From NCBI RefSeq assembly GCF_024519465.1, contig NZ_JALJRW010000009.1, positions 62,001-126,000 on the forward strand: DNA of 64,000 bases, in the 5' to 3' direction. Below, one piece after another: positions 18,287-27,434 of this stretch. The notes beneath the pieces were generated by a model. It made no database searches, was not told where the DNA came from, and saw nothing but the letters and a program-made list of their open reading frames with translations. The position numbers and the translations under genes were made by a program. Source of the stretch: Stenotrophomonas sp. Ste86 (GTDB lineage: Bacteria; Pseudomonadota; Gammaproteobacteria; Xanthomonadales; Xanthomonadaceae). Position 1 is the first letter of the stretch. Each line of letters opens with the position of its first letter.

Positions 18287-20413
18287 TCAGGCCGCGCGCC
18301 GCACCGCCACGCCCAGCGCACTGCCCTGCTCCAGCTTGAACACCGCCACCGATTCGATCAGCGCATGTGCCTGCTGTTCCAGCGCGCGGCTGGCTGCGGT
18401 GGCTTCTTCCACCAGTGCCGCGTTCTGCTGGGTCACCTGGTCCATCTGCACCACCACCTGGTTGACCTGCTCGATGCCGGCCGCCTGTTCCTTGGTGGCC
18501 GCGGCAATGTCGCTCATCAACTGATTGGTGCGCGAGCTGGCCTGGGTCAGGCGCGCGATCGCCGCCTCGGATTCCACGGTGACGCTCAGGCCGGTCTTGA
18601 CCTTCTCGCTGGATGCGTCGATCAGGTCCTTGATCTCCTTGGCGGCAGTGCCGGCACGCTGTGCGAGCGTGCGCACTTCGCTGGCGACCACGGCGAAACC
18701 GCGACCGTTCTCGCCGGCGCGCGCCGCTTCGACCGCCGCATTCAAGGCCAGGATGTTGGTCTGGAAGGCGATGCCATCGATCACCGAGGAGATCTCGCCG
18801 ATGCGCGCCGAGGAGGTGTCGATCTCGCTCATGACCTTGGCCATCTGCGCGATCGCCTGCTCGGTGGCACGTACCGCGGCACCGGCCGCGTGCGCTTCGT
18901 GGTCGGCCTGGTTGGCCAGTTCGGCGTTCTGGCGCACGGTGGAGGTCAGCTCTTCCATCGAGGCGGCCGCCTCTTCCAGGTTGGCGGCCTGCTGTTCGGT
19001 GCGGCGCGACAGATCGTTGTGGCCGGCGGCCAGTTCCTGCGCGGCGTCGTTGATGCTGCCGGCCGCGCCCTGGATCTGCTGGACGATGCCGGTCAGCTGG
19101 GCGGCGGTCACGTTGGCATCGTCGCGCATCTGCGCGAACACGCCTTCGTAATGACCGCTCATGCGCGAGGTCAGGTCACCGGTGGAGATGGCACGCAGCA
19201 CCTGCGACAGGTCGGCGATGCTCGACTGCGAACTGGCCATCATGCCGTTGAGGTTGGCGACCATCGCGCGGAACTGGAACTGGAACGCAGCCTCATCACC
19301 GCGCACCGAGAAATCGCCGGCACGCGCGGCGCTGGCCAGCGTGTCGATCTGCGCGTTGATCGCCATCAGGCTGGCCTTGACCGTGGCCATGGTGCGGGTC
19401 AGCAGCGCCTTCTCGCCGGGGTAGCTGTCCAGGTCGCGGCGGAGGTCGCCGACGGCATAGTCGGCCATCACATCGACCATGTGCGACTGCACGGCCACGT
19501 GCGAGCCGACCAGTTCATTGGTGGCGCGCAGCATGCGGCCGTAGTCGCCCGGCAGTGCGTCGGCATCCATGCGGTAGCTGATCGCACCGGCTTCGTGCTG
19601 CTGTGCCATCTGCAGCTGGGCGGTGATCGCGGCCTGCACGTTCTGGCGCACGCTGCCCATCGCATGGCCGAGCAGGGTCAGCTCATCACGACCGCCGAGG
19701 CGGAAATCCTGCTCCAGCTCGCCCTTGGCCATCTGGTCGGCCAGCCGGACCGCACGCGCCAGCGGCCCGGTCAGGCTGCGGCCGATCAGGATCGAGGCGG
19801 CAATGCCCACCAGCAGCGCGACGCCGCCCAGAACCAGCAGCTGCAGCAACGTGCGCTCGCCCAGGCGGATCGCTTCGGCGGCGGCTTCGCGGCTTTCTTT
19901 TTCTTCATACGTGACGCCATCGGCGAGCGCCTTGTTCCAGCCGCTGGCCGCTTCCTGCACCGGGCCCAGGGTCAGCGCGACCGCGCCGGGAAAGTCGCCC
20001 TGCGCCATCAGTTCGCTGGTCTGCTTGTTCAACGGGCGCGCAGTGGCGCGCCTGGCGGCAATGGCCGCGCCCATCTGCTTGCCCTGCGCATCGCTCGGCA
20101 GCGCCTGGTAGGCGGTCCAGCTGGCCTCGTAACGCTTGACCAGCGCGGCGATGCGCGCCTCATCGGCCTCACGCTCCTGGCCCTGGCGGATCAGCATCTC
20201 CCGGCGCACGACCATCATCTGGTTGTTGGCGTCGAGCATCTCCGAGAGCAGGCGCACCTTGGCCACGCCCACCTCGACCACCTCCTGCATTGCGTGCTTC
20301 TGCACCGCGCTGCCGGTGGCACCGGTGGCGACCACGGCCGCAACCAGCAGCAACAACAGGCCAAAGCCCGTACCTAGACGCCAGACGACGCTGACGTTCC
20401 TCAACAAATCCAT
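18287..20413 (-). CDS. Methyl-accepting chemotaxis protein with several HAMP-like segments
   Basis: The protein has 708 residues. An N-terminal TM (about residues 8-30), a ~165-residue periplasmic four-helix-type sensor region and a second TM (about 190-210) precede a HAMP domain (GPLARAVRLADQMAKGELEQ). Three more HAMP-like repeats follow: YAVGDLRRDLDSYPG, ARAGDFSVRGDEAAF and ISTGDLTSRMSGHYEG. The signalling tip FQTNILALNAAVEAARAGEN is canonical. No C-terminal NWETF-type CheR/CheB tether is present. ATG 20413 was chosen over an upstream TTG in the same frame. It is an orphan here, with no che genes nearby. The ligand is unknown. Confidence 0.93.
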   Translation of the reverse strand: MDLLRNVSVVWRLGTGFGLLLLLVAAVVATGATGSAVQKHAMQEVVEVGVAKVRLLSEMLDANNQMMVVRREMLIRQGQEREADEARIAALVKRYEASWTAYQALPSDAQGKQMGAAIAARRATARPLNKQTSELMAQGDFPGAVALTLGPVQEAASGWNKALADGVTYEEKESREAAAEAIRLGERTLLQLLVLGGVALLVGIAASILIGRSLTGPLARAVRLADQMAKGELEQDFRLGGRDELTLLGHAMGSVRQNVQAAITAQLQMAQQHEAGAISYRMDADALPGDYGRMLRATNELVGSHVAVQSHMVDVMADYAVGDLRRDLDSYPGEKALLTRTMATVKASLMAINAQIDTLASAARAGDFSVRGDEAAFQFQFRAMVANLNGMMASSQSSIADLSQVLRAISTGDLTSRMSGHYEGVFAQMRDDANVTAAQLTGIVQQIQGAAGSINDAAQELAAGHNDLSRRTEQQAANLEEAAASMEELTSTVRQNAELANQADHEAHAAGAAVRATEQAIAQMAKVMSEIDTSSARIGEISSVIDGIAFQTNILALNAAVEAARAGENGRGFAVVASEVRTLAQRAGTAAKEIKDLIDASSEKVKTGLSVTVESEAAIARLTQASSRTNQLMSDIAAATKEQAAGIEQVNQVVVQMDQVTQQNAALVEEATAASRALEQQAHALIESVAVFKLEQGSALGVAVRRAA

Positions 20414-20559
20414 GACTGCATCCAAACGTGGGGGGTGCCGGGTTATCGGCCCACGCGGACATGTTCTTGATCACACAGCCTTAACGGAACGGCGGCGGTT
20501 CACGTTGGGGGGCGTTGCTGACGCGTACAACGCCAAGCGGGCCGTGGGCACGCGCGCCG

Positions 20560-20976
20560 TCAGCCGTCCAATCCTAATGCCAGGCGCACCTGGTCCCAGG
20601 CGATGATCAAATCCAGTACCAAGCGCTCACTAACGTCGAGTTCGCCCTCGTACTCGGCGATGTTGCGCTGCTGATGGCACTTGTCCAGCACACGCCATAC
20701 CTCCGGCCCCAAGGCGAGCGTATGCGGGAGTAGCTGGAAGACGATGTAGCGTTGCGCCGGGCGAAAGCCATGCTGTCGCAGCGCGCTCAGGCACAGCGCA
20801 TGGGCCGCGTTGTAGGCCAGGTCGAAGCGGCTCTCCAGAGAAAGCGATGCGTTACGCGCGTCGTGCAACCGGGCGAGTCCTGATCGCTGCAACCCTTCGA
20901 TTTCCCGGCGATCAGGCGGTTCGGCACTGAGTGATTTACCCGGTCCGGCCAGATTGTGCAGCGCTGAGATCATCAT
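20560..20976 (-). CDS. HEPN-like protein, partner of the HTH-nucleotidyltransferase
   Basis: This is a 138-residue all-helical protein. Helix pattern and motif R104-N-I-A-E-Y109 (after DKCHQQ) resemble the HEPN superfamily, where the ribonuclease motif is R-x4-6-H. Here the His position is occupied by Tyr. ATG 20976 is preceded at proper spacing by GGAGAA and lies 41 bases inside the 3' end of the nucleotidyltransferase gene, so the two are translationally coupled. HEPN/MNT pairs are known as toxin-antitoxin or defence modules in which the MNT member adds nucleotides to the HEPN member. I infer a related system; an inactive or non-RNase HEPN is an alternative. Confidence that the gene is real is higher than for its function. 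Confidence 0.75.
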   Translation of the reverse strand: MMISALHNLAGPGKSLSAEPPDRREIEGLQRSGLARLHDARNASLSLESRFDLAYNAAHALCLSALRQHGFRPAQRYIVFQLLPHTLALGPEVWRVLDKCHQQRNIAEYEGELDVSERLVLDLIIAWDQVRLALGLDG

Positions 20977-21586
20977 GTTCTCCAATGATCCAGATCTTGG
21001 TCTGCTCCAGCACACGCATCAAGAAGGAATTTTTATCGTGAATCCGCGATGTAAATTCAGCGCTTGAATACAGGGTCGGATTTACGGGGCGACCCAGCTT
21101 CAGTTCGGTCCCATCCAACGCTTGCATCACATCGGCATAGCCGAGGGTATCGGACAGGATCATCAGATCGATGTCGCTGCGCGCGGTATCGGTGCGCTTG
21201 GCCATGGAGCCATAGACGAACGCGGCGGCGATCTTGTCCTGTAGCGGCAGCAATGCCTCGCGCAGCGGTGCGGCCAGGCCGATGGTCTTCTGCACGATCG
21301 CCACCAGTTCGTCATGGATCGGTGCCTCGCCGTTGGCCTGGTAGCGCTTCTGGTTACCCGATGCCCTGACGCTGACCAGCCCGGCAGCAGCCAGCTTGGC
21401 CAACTCCCGCTGTACCGCGCCGGATCCCGCGCCGATCGATGCAATCAGCTCCGAAACCCCGAATGCGCGATGCGGCTGTCCGAACAACATCCCCAGCACG
21501 CGTTGCTGGGTCTGGGTGAAAAGAGCGTCGGCCAAGCCAGGTGATCGGTTGGACGACAAGCGACTTGAGGGAGATTTTGTACCCAT
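20936..21586 (-). CDS. Winged-helix DNA-binding protein fused to a minimal nucleotidyltransferase (MNT)
   Basis: The protein has 216 residues. Residues ~20-85 form an ArsR/MarR-like winged helix (QRVLGMLFGQPHRAFGVSEL, AVQRELAKLAAAGLVSV, wing GNQKRYQAN). Residues ~90-205 form a pol-beta-type nucleotidyltransferase with G126-S127 (VYGSMAKR) and the D138-x-D140 pair of RSDIDLMI, the metal ligands. So one chain can bind DNA and may transfer nucleotides. The ATG at 21586 lies within an operator and would fit a leaderless start; ATG 21607 and a further upstream start are in frame but lie within or beyond the promoter. It overlaps the downstream HEPN gene by 41 bases. Autoregulation by the winged helix is a strong inference. 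Confidence 0.8.
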   Translation of the reverse strand: MGTKSPSSRLSSNRSPGLADALFTQTQQRVLGMLFGQPHRAFGVSELIASIGAGSGAVQRELAKLAAAGLVSVRASGNQKRYQANGEAPIHDELVAIVQKTIGLAAPLREALLPLQDKIAAAFVYGSMAKRTDTARSDIDLMILSDTLGYADVMQALDGTELKLGRPVNPTLYSSAEFTSRIHDKNSFLMRVLEQTKIWIIGEHDDLSAAQSGRTG

Positions 21587-21622
21587 ATTGGGTACGTTAA
21601 TACCCATATTGGGTATTTGCAA
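21579..21622 (-). promoter_or_regulatory. Promoter with twin operators for the HTH-MNT/HEPN pair
   Basis: There are two 17-bp inverted repeats with the same core, TACCCA-TAT-TGGGTA. They lie at 21579-21595 and 21600-21616, with centres exactly 21 bp apart (two helical turns). On the minus strand TTGCAA (21622-21617) is a good -35. The 17-bp spacer is exactly the upstream operator, followed by TAACGT (21599-21594) as a poor -10. Transcription would start near 21587, at the ATG (21586), giving a leaderless message. Both operators would block RNA polymerase when bound. Confidence 0.75.
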
Positions 21623-21658
21623 GCGGTACGGGTTCCAGGCGCGTGGCACTGGAACATC

Positions 21659-21686
21659 GAAAAGCCCCGCTTTCGCGGGGCTTTTG
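21659..21686. terminator. Bidirectional-looking terminator hairpin
   Basis: AAAAGCCCCGC-TTTC-GCGGGGCTTTT lies between purA (minus strand, upstream of it) and the HTH-MNT promoter. It should end the purA transcript. Confidence 0.85.
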
Positions 21687-21718
21687 GATGTTGCGTCAGG
21701 CGTGTCGGTGGGCGCTGC

Positions 21719-21742
21719 TGCCGAGCATGGCTCGGCACTACC
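21719..21742 (-). repeat. Single SMAG REP element downstream of purA
   Basis: On the minus strand it reads GTAGTGCCGAGCCATGCTCG, identical to the unit seen at 5862 and in the 37.4-38.1 kb array. Confidence 0.8.
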
Positions 21743-21754
21743 ACCGGCGCTGGT

Positions 21755-23284
<1,530 letters not shown>

Positions 23285-23300
23285 TCAGAACCGCCGCATG

Positions 23301-23366
23301 GGTGGTGCCGGCCGCTGGCCGGCTCCAGGCCATCCCGGGAGCCGGCCAGCGGCCGGCACTACCGGA
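23301..23366. repeat. Inverted SMAG REP pair
   Basis: GTGGTGCCGGCCGCTGGCCG faces AGCCGGCCAGCGGCCGGCAC followed by TACC. The left copy has GTGG in place of GTAG. It lies just after yjeT. Confidence 0.82.
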
Positions 23367-23381
23367 CAAGGCCGTGCCCGC

Positions 23382-23567
23382 TCAGTGCTTCAACCACCAC
23401 AGGGTGGTCAGCCCGGCCAGCAGGATCACCCCGCCCCAGGTACGCAGGGCGGCGCTGCGCAGCATCAGCAGTTGTTCGGCCATGCGCTTCCAGGCCAACG
23501 GGGCGGCGAACAGGAACAGGCCCTCCAGGATCGCGACCAGGCACAGGGCGGAGAAAAAGTCGTTCAT
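23382..23567 (-). CDS. yjeT: DUF2065 small membrane protein (YjeT-like)
   Basis: This 61-residue protein has two hydrophobic segments (NDFFSALCLVAILEGLFLFA and TWGGVILLAGLTTLWWL) joined by a short basic loop, KRMAEQLLMLRSAALR. It has the size, topology and genomic place (between hflC and purA) of the DUF2065/YjeT family. The role is unknown. Conserved linkage to hflKC suggests it works with the HflKC-FtsH membrane protease complex. The Shine-Dalgarno region (GGAGCGCC) directly follows the T run of a hairpin at 23577-23612, so its expression may depend on readthrough. Confidence 0.88.
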   Translation of the reverse strand: MNDFFSALCLVAILEGLFLFAAPLAWKRMAEQLLMLRSAALRTWGGVILLAGLTTLWWLKH

Positions 23568-23576
23568 GGCGCTCCA

Positions 23577-23612
23577 AATAAAACGGGGACCCGGTCTGCA
23601 CCGGGTCCCCGT
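23577..23612 (-). terminator. Terminator/attenuator hairpin between hflC and yjeT
   Basis: On the minus strand ACGGGGACCCGG and CCGGGTCCCCGT form a perfect 12-bp stem with loop TGCAGA, followed by TTTTATTT. It ends only a few bases before the yjeT Shine-Dalgarno sequence. Confidence 0.8.
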
Positions 23613-23633
23613 GGGTTGCTACCGCCTGCGACC

Positions 23634-24497
23634 TCAGCGATCGCTCTTGAGGTACTGCAGGAACGGGTCGTTCTTGTCGAGCACGATCACGCCGTTGCCG
23701 TCGGCCATGGAGCCACGGTAGGCCTCCAGGCTGCGGTAGAAGGCGTAGAACGACGGATCGGCAGAACCGGCCTTGCCGTAGATCCGCGCCGCTTCGGCAT
23801 CGCCGGTACCGCGCATCTGCTGGGCATCACGCTCGGCTTCGGCCACGATCACGGTGCTGTCGCGGTCGGCCTGGGCGCGGATGGTCAGCGACTGCTCCTC
23901 ACCCTCGGCGCGCAGCTTGGCCGCTTCCTGCTTGCGCTGGGCGCGCATGCGCTCGTACACATCGTTGATCACCTGGCTGTCGGTGGGCAGGTCGATCTGC
24001 TTGATGCGCAGGTCGATGATCTGCATGCCCAGGTCTTTGACCGACTTGTTGATGCCGGTCAGCTGGTTGGCGATCAGTTCGCTGCGGTCACCGGACACCA
24101 GTTGCTGCAACGTGCGCGAGTTGATCTGGTTGCGCAGCGAGTCGGTGATGATCGGGGCCAGGCGCGCATTGGCCACGGTGGCGTCGCCGCCGGTGGCACG
24201 GTAGTAGTCGCGCACGTCGGAGATGTACCCGATGGCGAAGAAGTCGACGCTGACGTCCTTCTGCTCGGCGGTGAAGTAACGCGCCGGCGCGGTGTCGAGC
24301 ACCTGGAAGCGGCGGTCGAACACCCGCACCGTTTCCACCAGCGGCACCTTGAAGTGCAGGCCCGGTTTGATGTCCGCGCGCACCACCTTGCCCAGGTTGA
24401 GCACCATCGCGGTCTGGTCTTCGCGGACCACGTACACCGAGCCCAGCAGGGCCAGCAGGGCGGCCACGGCCAGCCCGATCCAAAGGGAACTCTTCAT
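23634..24497 (-). CDS. hflC: HflC, SPFH-domain modulator of FtsH
   Basis: The protein has 287 residues: an N-terminal membrane anchor (MKSSLWIGLAVAALLALLGS) and a large periplasmic SPFH/band-7 domain (VVREDQTAMVLNLGKVVR onward). A long coiled coil follows (about 180-245, with QRKQEAAKLRAEGEEQSLTI and AQADRD repeats). The C-terminal FYAFYRSLEAYRGS is a conserved HflC/HflK signature. It forms the HflKC cage around the FtsH protease and limits its action on membrane proteins. Its ATG overlaps the hflK stop by 4 bases. Confidence 0.97.
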   Translation of the reverse strand: MKSSLWIGLAVAALLALLGSVYVVREDQTAMVLNLGKVVRADIKPGLHFKVPLVETVRVFDRRFQVLDTAPARYFTAEQKDVSVDFFAIGYISDVRDYYRATGGDATVANARLAPIITDSLRNQINSRTLQQLVSGDRSELIANQLTGINKSVKDLGMQIIDLRIKQIDLPTDSQVINDVYERMRAQRKQEAAKLRAEGEEQSLTIRAQADRDSTVIVAEAERDAQQMRGTGDAEAARIYGKAGSADPSFYAFYRSLEAYRGSMADGNGVIVLDKNDPFLQYLKSDR

Positions 24498-25621
24498 CGG
24501 CTGACTCCTTCACGACCGGTGGGGCGGGTGGTCGGACGTTCGGTGTTGCGCACGCCATCCACCGGCGTGCTGGCCGGCAGCGACGGCAGCATCACTTCCG
24601 GGGTCACGGGCGGGGCAGCCGGGGCGGCCGCACCGCCACGGGTGTCGGCCGGCATCGGCACGTAGATCAGCTGGCGGCCATCGCCGCCGATGATCTTGCG
24701 GTTCTGGCCGAGCACCTGCTCCACCGTTTCCAGCCACAGGCGCTTGCGGGTGACTTCCGGGGCGTCCTTGTACTGGACCTGGAGCAGGCTGAAGCGCTCG
24801 GCATCACCCTGGGCCTTGGAGACCACGGCCTGCTTGTAGCCCTCGGCGGTGGTGCGCGCACGCGAGGCCTGGCCACGCGCTTCGGGCACGACCTTGGCCG
24901 CGTAGGCCTGGGCTTCGTTGATCAGCCGTTCCTTGACCTGCTGGGCGCCGTTGACCTCGTCGAAGGCCGGCTTCACTTCCTCCGGCGGACGCGCATCGGG
25001 CAGGGTCAGCCCGGTCACCGACAGGCCGGTACGGTAGGCCTTCAGCGAGGCCTGCAGGCGCTCTTCGGCGACCACGGCCAGCGGGCCGCGGTTGTTGAGC
25101 ACTGCATTGAGGTCGGCACGCCCCACCTGCTCGCGGACCGCGCTCTGCGCCGACTGCTCCAGCACCTGGTCGGCCGAGACCGAGCCGAACAGGTACAGGC
25201 GCGGATCGTCGATGCGGTACTGCACGTTGACCGAGACGTTGACGATGTTCTCGTCGCGGGTCAGCACCGGGACCTGGCTGCTGAAGGTCTTGATCTGGGT
25301 GGCGTTGACCTTGTTGACCGACTCGATCGGCCACGGCAGTTTGAAGTTGGGGCCGGGCTGCAGGATCCGCGAGAACTGGCCGAAGCGCAGCACCACGCCG
25401 AGTTCCTGCTCGCCGATCAGCTGGAAGCTGGAGAACAGCAGCAGCAGGACCGCCGCAACGCCCACCCAACGCAGGATGCCGCCATCGAACAGGTCCTTGA
25501 GTGGCCCGGGGAAACCGCCCCAACCGCCGCCATTGCCGCTACCGCGAGGTCCAAATGGACCCCGTCGATTCTCGTCGGGACCTTGTCCGCCCTTGTTGCC
25601 GCCGGGTGTATTCCAGGCCAT
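24494..25621 (-). CDS. hflK: HflK, SPFH-domain modulator of FtsH
   Basis: This 375-residue protein has a Gly/Pro-rich cytoplasmic N-terminus (MAWNTPGGNKGGQGPDENRR, then GSGNGGGWGGFPG), one TM (about 55-75) and a band-7 domain (GEQELGVVLRFGQFSRILQP). A coiled coil follows, and a Pro/Ala/Thr-rich C-terminal tail. It partners with HflC in the FtsH-modulating complex. ATG 25621 is chosen because the Gly-rich family N-terminus starts there. It is first in the hflK-hflC-yjeT unit, divergent from the oxidoreductase gene. hfq/hflX, often upstream in other species, are not adjacent here. Confidence 0.97.
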   Translation of the reverse strand: MAWNTPGGNKGGQGPDENRRGPFGPRGSGNGGGWGGFPGPLKDLFDGGILRWVGVAAVLLLLFSSFQLIGEQELGVVLRFGQFSRILQPGPNFKLPWPIESVNKVNATQIKTFSSQVPVLTRDENIVNVSVNVQYRIDDPRLYLFGSVSADQVLEQSAQSAVREQVGRADLNAVLNNRGPLAVVAEERLQASLKAYRTGLSVTGLTLPDARPPEEVKPAFDEVNGAQQVKERLINEAQAYAAKVVPEARGQASRARTTAEGYKQAVVSKAQGDAERFSLLQVQYKDAPEVTRKRLWLETVEQVLGQNRKIIGGDGRQLIYVPMPADTRGGAAAPAAPPVTPEVMLPSLPASTPVDGVRNTERPTTRPTGREGVSR

Positions 25622-25819
25622 GCACGCTCCATCAGTGAAAGGTTGCCTGCGGGTCATTCCGCACCGTCAACCGTAAATCCTGCTCGATTCTACAAGATGG
25701 GGCGGATTGACAGGATTGGAAGGGCCAAGCGGCAGCGGGTCGCGATTCATCCCCCCCTGCCCCACGCCCGCCGGGCCGGAGCGGGTAAGGTGTTGCCTCC
25801 CTCCCCGTCAGGCATCTTC

Positions 25820-26815
25820 ATGGCCATCCCCGCCCGGTTCAACGCCTTCCGCATCCACCACGACGACCGCGGCCACCACAGCGGCATCGAAGCGATGGGG
25901 CTGGACCAGCTCAGCCCCGGCGAGGTGGTGATCCGCGCGCAGTGGTCCTCGGTGAACTACAAGGACGCGCTGGCCGGGACGGGCAAGGGCCGGATCCTGC
26001 GCCGCTTCCCCCTGGTGGGCGGGATCGATGTGGCCGGTACGGTGGTCGCCTCGACCGATCCGGCATTTCGCGAGGGCGATGCGGTGCTGGCCACCGGCTG
26101 CGGGCTCAGCGAGACCCGCGACGGCGGCTACAGCCAGTACGTGCGCCTGGAATCGAGCGCGGTGATCGCCCAGCCGGCCGGGTTGAGCCCGCGCGAGGCC
26201 ATGGTACTGGGCACCGCCGGCTTCACCGCGGCGCTGGCGCTGCTGCGCATGACCGACAACCGGCTCACCCCCGCGCATGGTCCCTTGGCGGTGACCGGCG
26301 CCACCGGCGGGGTCGGCTCGCTGGCGGTGGACATCTTCAGCCGCGCCGGCTTCGAGGTACACGCCATCAGCGGCAAGGCCGACCAGGCCGACTACCTGCA
26401 CGCCATCGGCGCCCGCCAGGTACTGCCGCGCGAGGTGCTGGCCACCTCCAAGCCGATGGAATCCCCCCGCTTCGGTGGCGGGCTGGACAATGCCGGCGGA
26501 CCGATGCTGGCCAGCCTGCTGGCCCAGACGGCGCCCTATGGCAGCGTGGTCAGCGCGGGCCTGGCCGCCAGCCCGGCGCTGGAGATGACGGTGATGCCCT
26601 TCATCCTGCGCGGCGTCTCGCTGCTGGGCGTGTCGTCGGCGGCGGCACCGCGCGGGTTGCGCGAGCAGGTCTGGGAGAACCTCGCCGGGGCATGGAAGCC
26701 GCGCCACCTTGACGCGATCTGCACGCGTGAAGTGGGTCTGGAGCAGGTGCACGAGGTCTTCGACACGATGCTGGAAGGCGGGTCGCGCGGGCGTACCGTG
26801 GTGCGGATCGACTGA
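25820..26815 (+). CDS. acuI: YhdH/AcuI-family NADPH oxidoreductase (acryloyl-CoA reductase type)
   Basis: This 331-residue protein is a medium-chain dehydrogenase/reductase without zinc ligands. The N-terminal WSSVNYKDALAGTGKGRILR and PLVGGIDVAGTV, and the nucleotide-binding VTGATGGVGSLAVDI, are those of the YhdH/AcuI subgroup, which reduces acryloyl-CoA to propionyl-CoA with NADPH. The start at ATG 25820 gives the usual N-terminus MAIPARFNAFRIH. It is alone, divergent from hflK. A link to the propionate operon of this window (prp genes, 19 kb away) is only thematic. Confidence 0.88.
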   Translation: MAIPARFNAFRIHHDDRGHHSGIEAMGLDQLSPGEVVIRAQWSSVNYKDALAGTGKGRILRRFPLVGGIDVAGTVVASTDPAFREGDAVLATGCGLSETRDGGYSQYVRLESSAVIAQPAGLSPREAMVLGTAGFTAALALLRMTDNRLTPAHGPLAVTGATGGVGSLAVDIFSRAGFEVHAISGKADQADYLHAIGARQVLPREVLATSKPMESPRFGGGLDNAGGPMLASLLAQTAPYGSVVSAGLAASPALEMTVMPFILRGVSLLGVSSAAAPRGLREQVWENLAGAWKPRHLDAICTREVGLEQVHEVFDTMLEGGSRGRTVVRID

Positions 26816-26903
26816 GCGTCGCAGGCAGGCGACGGACGGCAGGCCGGATGCTTCCGGCCTTGTGCGCGCAGCACTACACTGCGGGCATTACATGGGGAAC
26901 AAC

Positions 26904-27287
26904 ATGGCACGCATTCTGATTGTCGACGATTCACCGTCGCAGCTGCTGGGGATACAGCGGATCGTCGAAAAGCTCGGGCACGAGATCCTGACCGCCACCG
27001 ATGGCGCGGCGGGCGTGGAAGCCGCCAAGGCGCAGCTGCCCGACCTGGTGCTGATGGATGTGGTGATGCCCAACCTCAACGGTTTCCAGGCCACCCGCAC
27101 ACTGGCGCGCGATGCCACCACCAAGCACATTCCGGTGATCCTGGTGACCACCAAGGACCAGGACACCGACCGCATGTGGGGCATGCGCCAAGGTGCCAAG
27201 GCCTACATCACCAAGCCGTTCTCCGAAGACGAGCTGTCCGAAGTGCTGGAACGGGTCTTCAGCAACCAGGAACCGCCAGCGGCGTGA
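26904..27287 (+). CDS. Single-domain response regulator, PilH/CheY-like
   Basis: The 127 residues are a bare receiver domain. The acidic pair (ILIVDDSPSQ, residues ~8-9), the phospho-acceptor Asp in LVLMDVVMPNLNGF, the switch Thr in VILVTTKDQDTDRMWGMRQG and the Lys in AYITKPFSEDE are all present. The KDQDTDRxWGxRQGA segment closely resembles PilH of the type IV pilus chemotaxis-like system. No output domain is present. No pil genes are adjacent, so it is an orphan regulator here. ATG 26904 follows GGGGAAC as a ribosome binding site. Confidence 0.88.
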   Translation: MARILIVDDSPSQLLGIQRIVEKLGHEILTATDGAAGVEAAKAQLPDLVLMDVVMPNLNGFQATRTLARDATTKHIPVILVTTKDQDTDRMWGMRQGAKAYITKPFSEDELSEVLERVFSNQEPPAA

Positions 27288-27309
27288 TGCCGGCGCGGTG
27301 AGCCGCCCG

Positions 27310-27429
27310 GAGGGGAGCCGACCAATGGGCGGCTCCTACCCCGGCCGTCGCAGATGCACCGTGCCCGCGCGTACCTGCCGCTGGCCAGTGCACAACCGCA
27401 GTAGGTACCGACCGTTGGTCGGTACACCC
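27310..27429. repeat. Two SMAG-like hairpins
   Basis: GAGCCGACCAATGGGCGGCTC with a following CTACCCC (27310-27342), and GTAGGTACCGACCGTTGGTC plus GGTACACCC (27401-27429), lie between the convergent receiver and J-protein genes. They may act as a transcript-end structure. Confidence 0.65.
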
Positions 27430-27434
27430 TTCAA

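Noticed and set aside
20414-20425. TTG start for the chemoreceptor
   Set aside because: The ATG at 20413 lies four codons downstream and gives a normal N-terminus.
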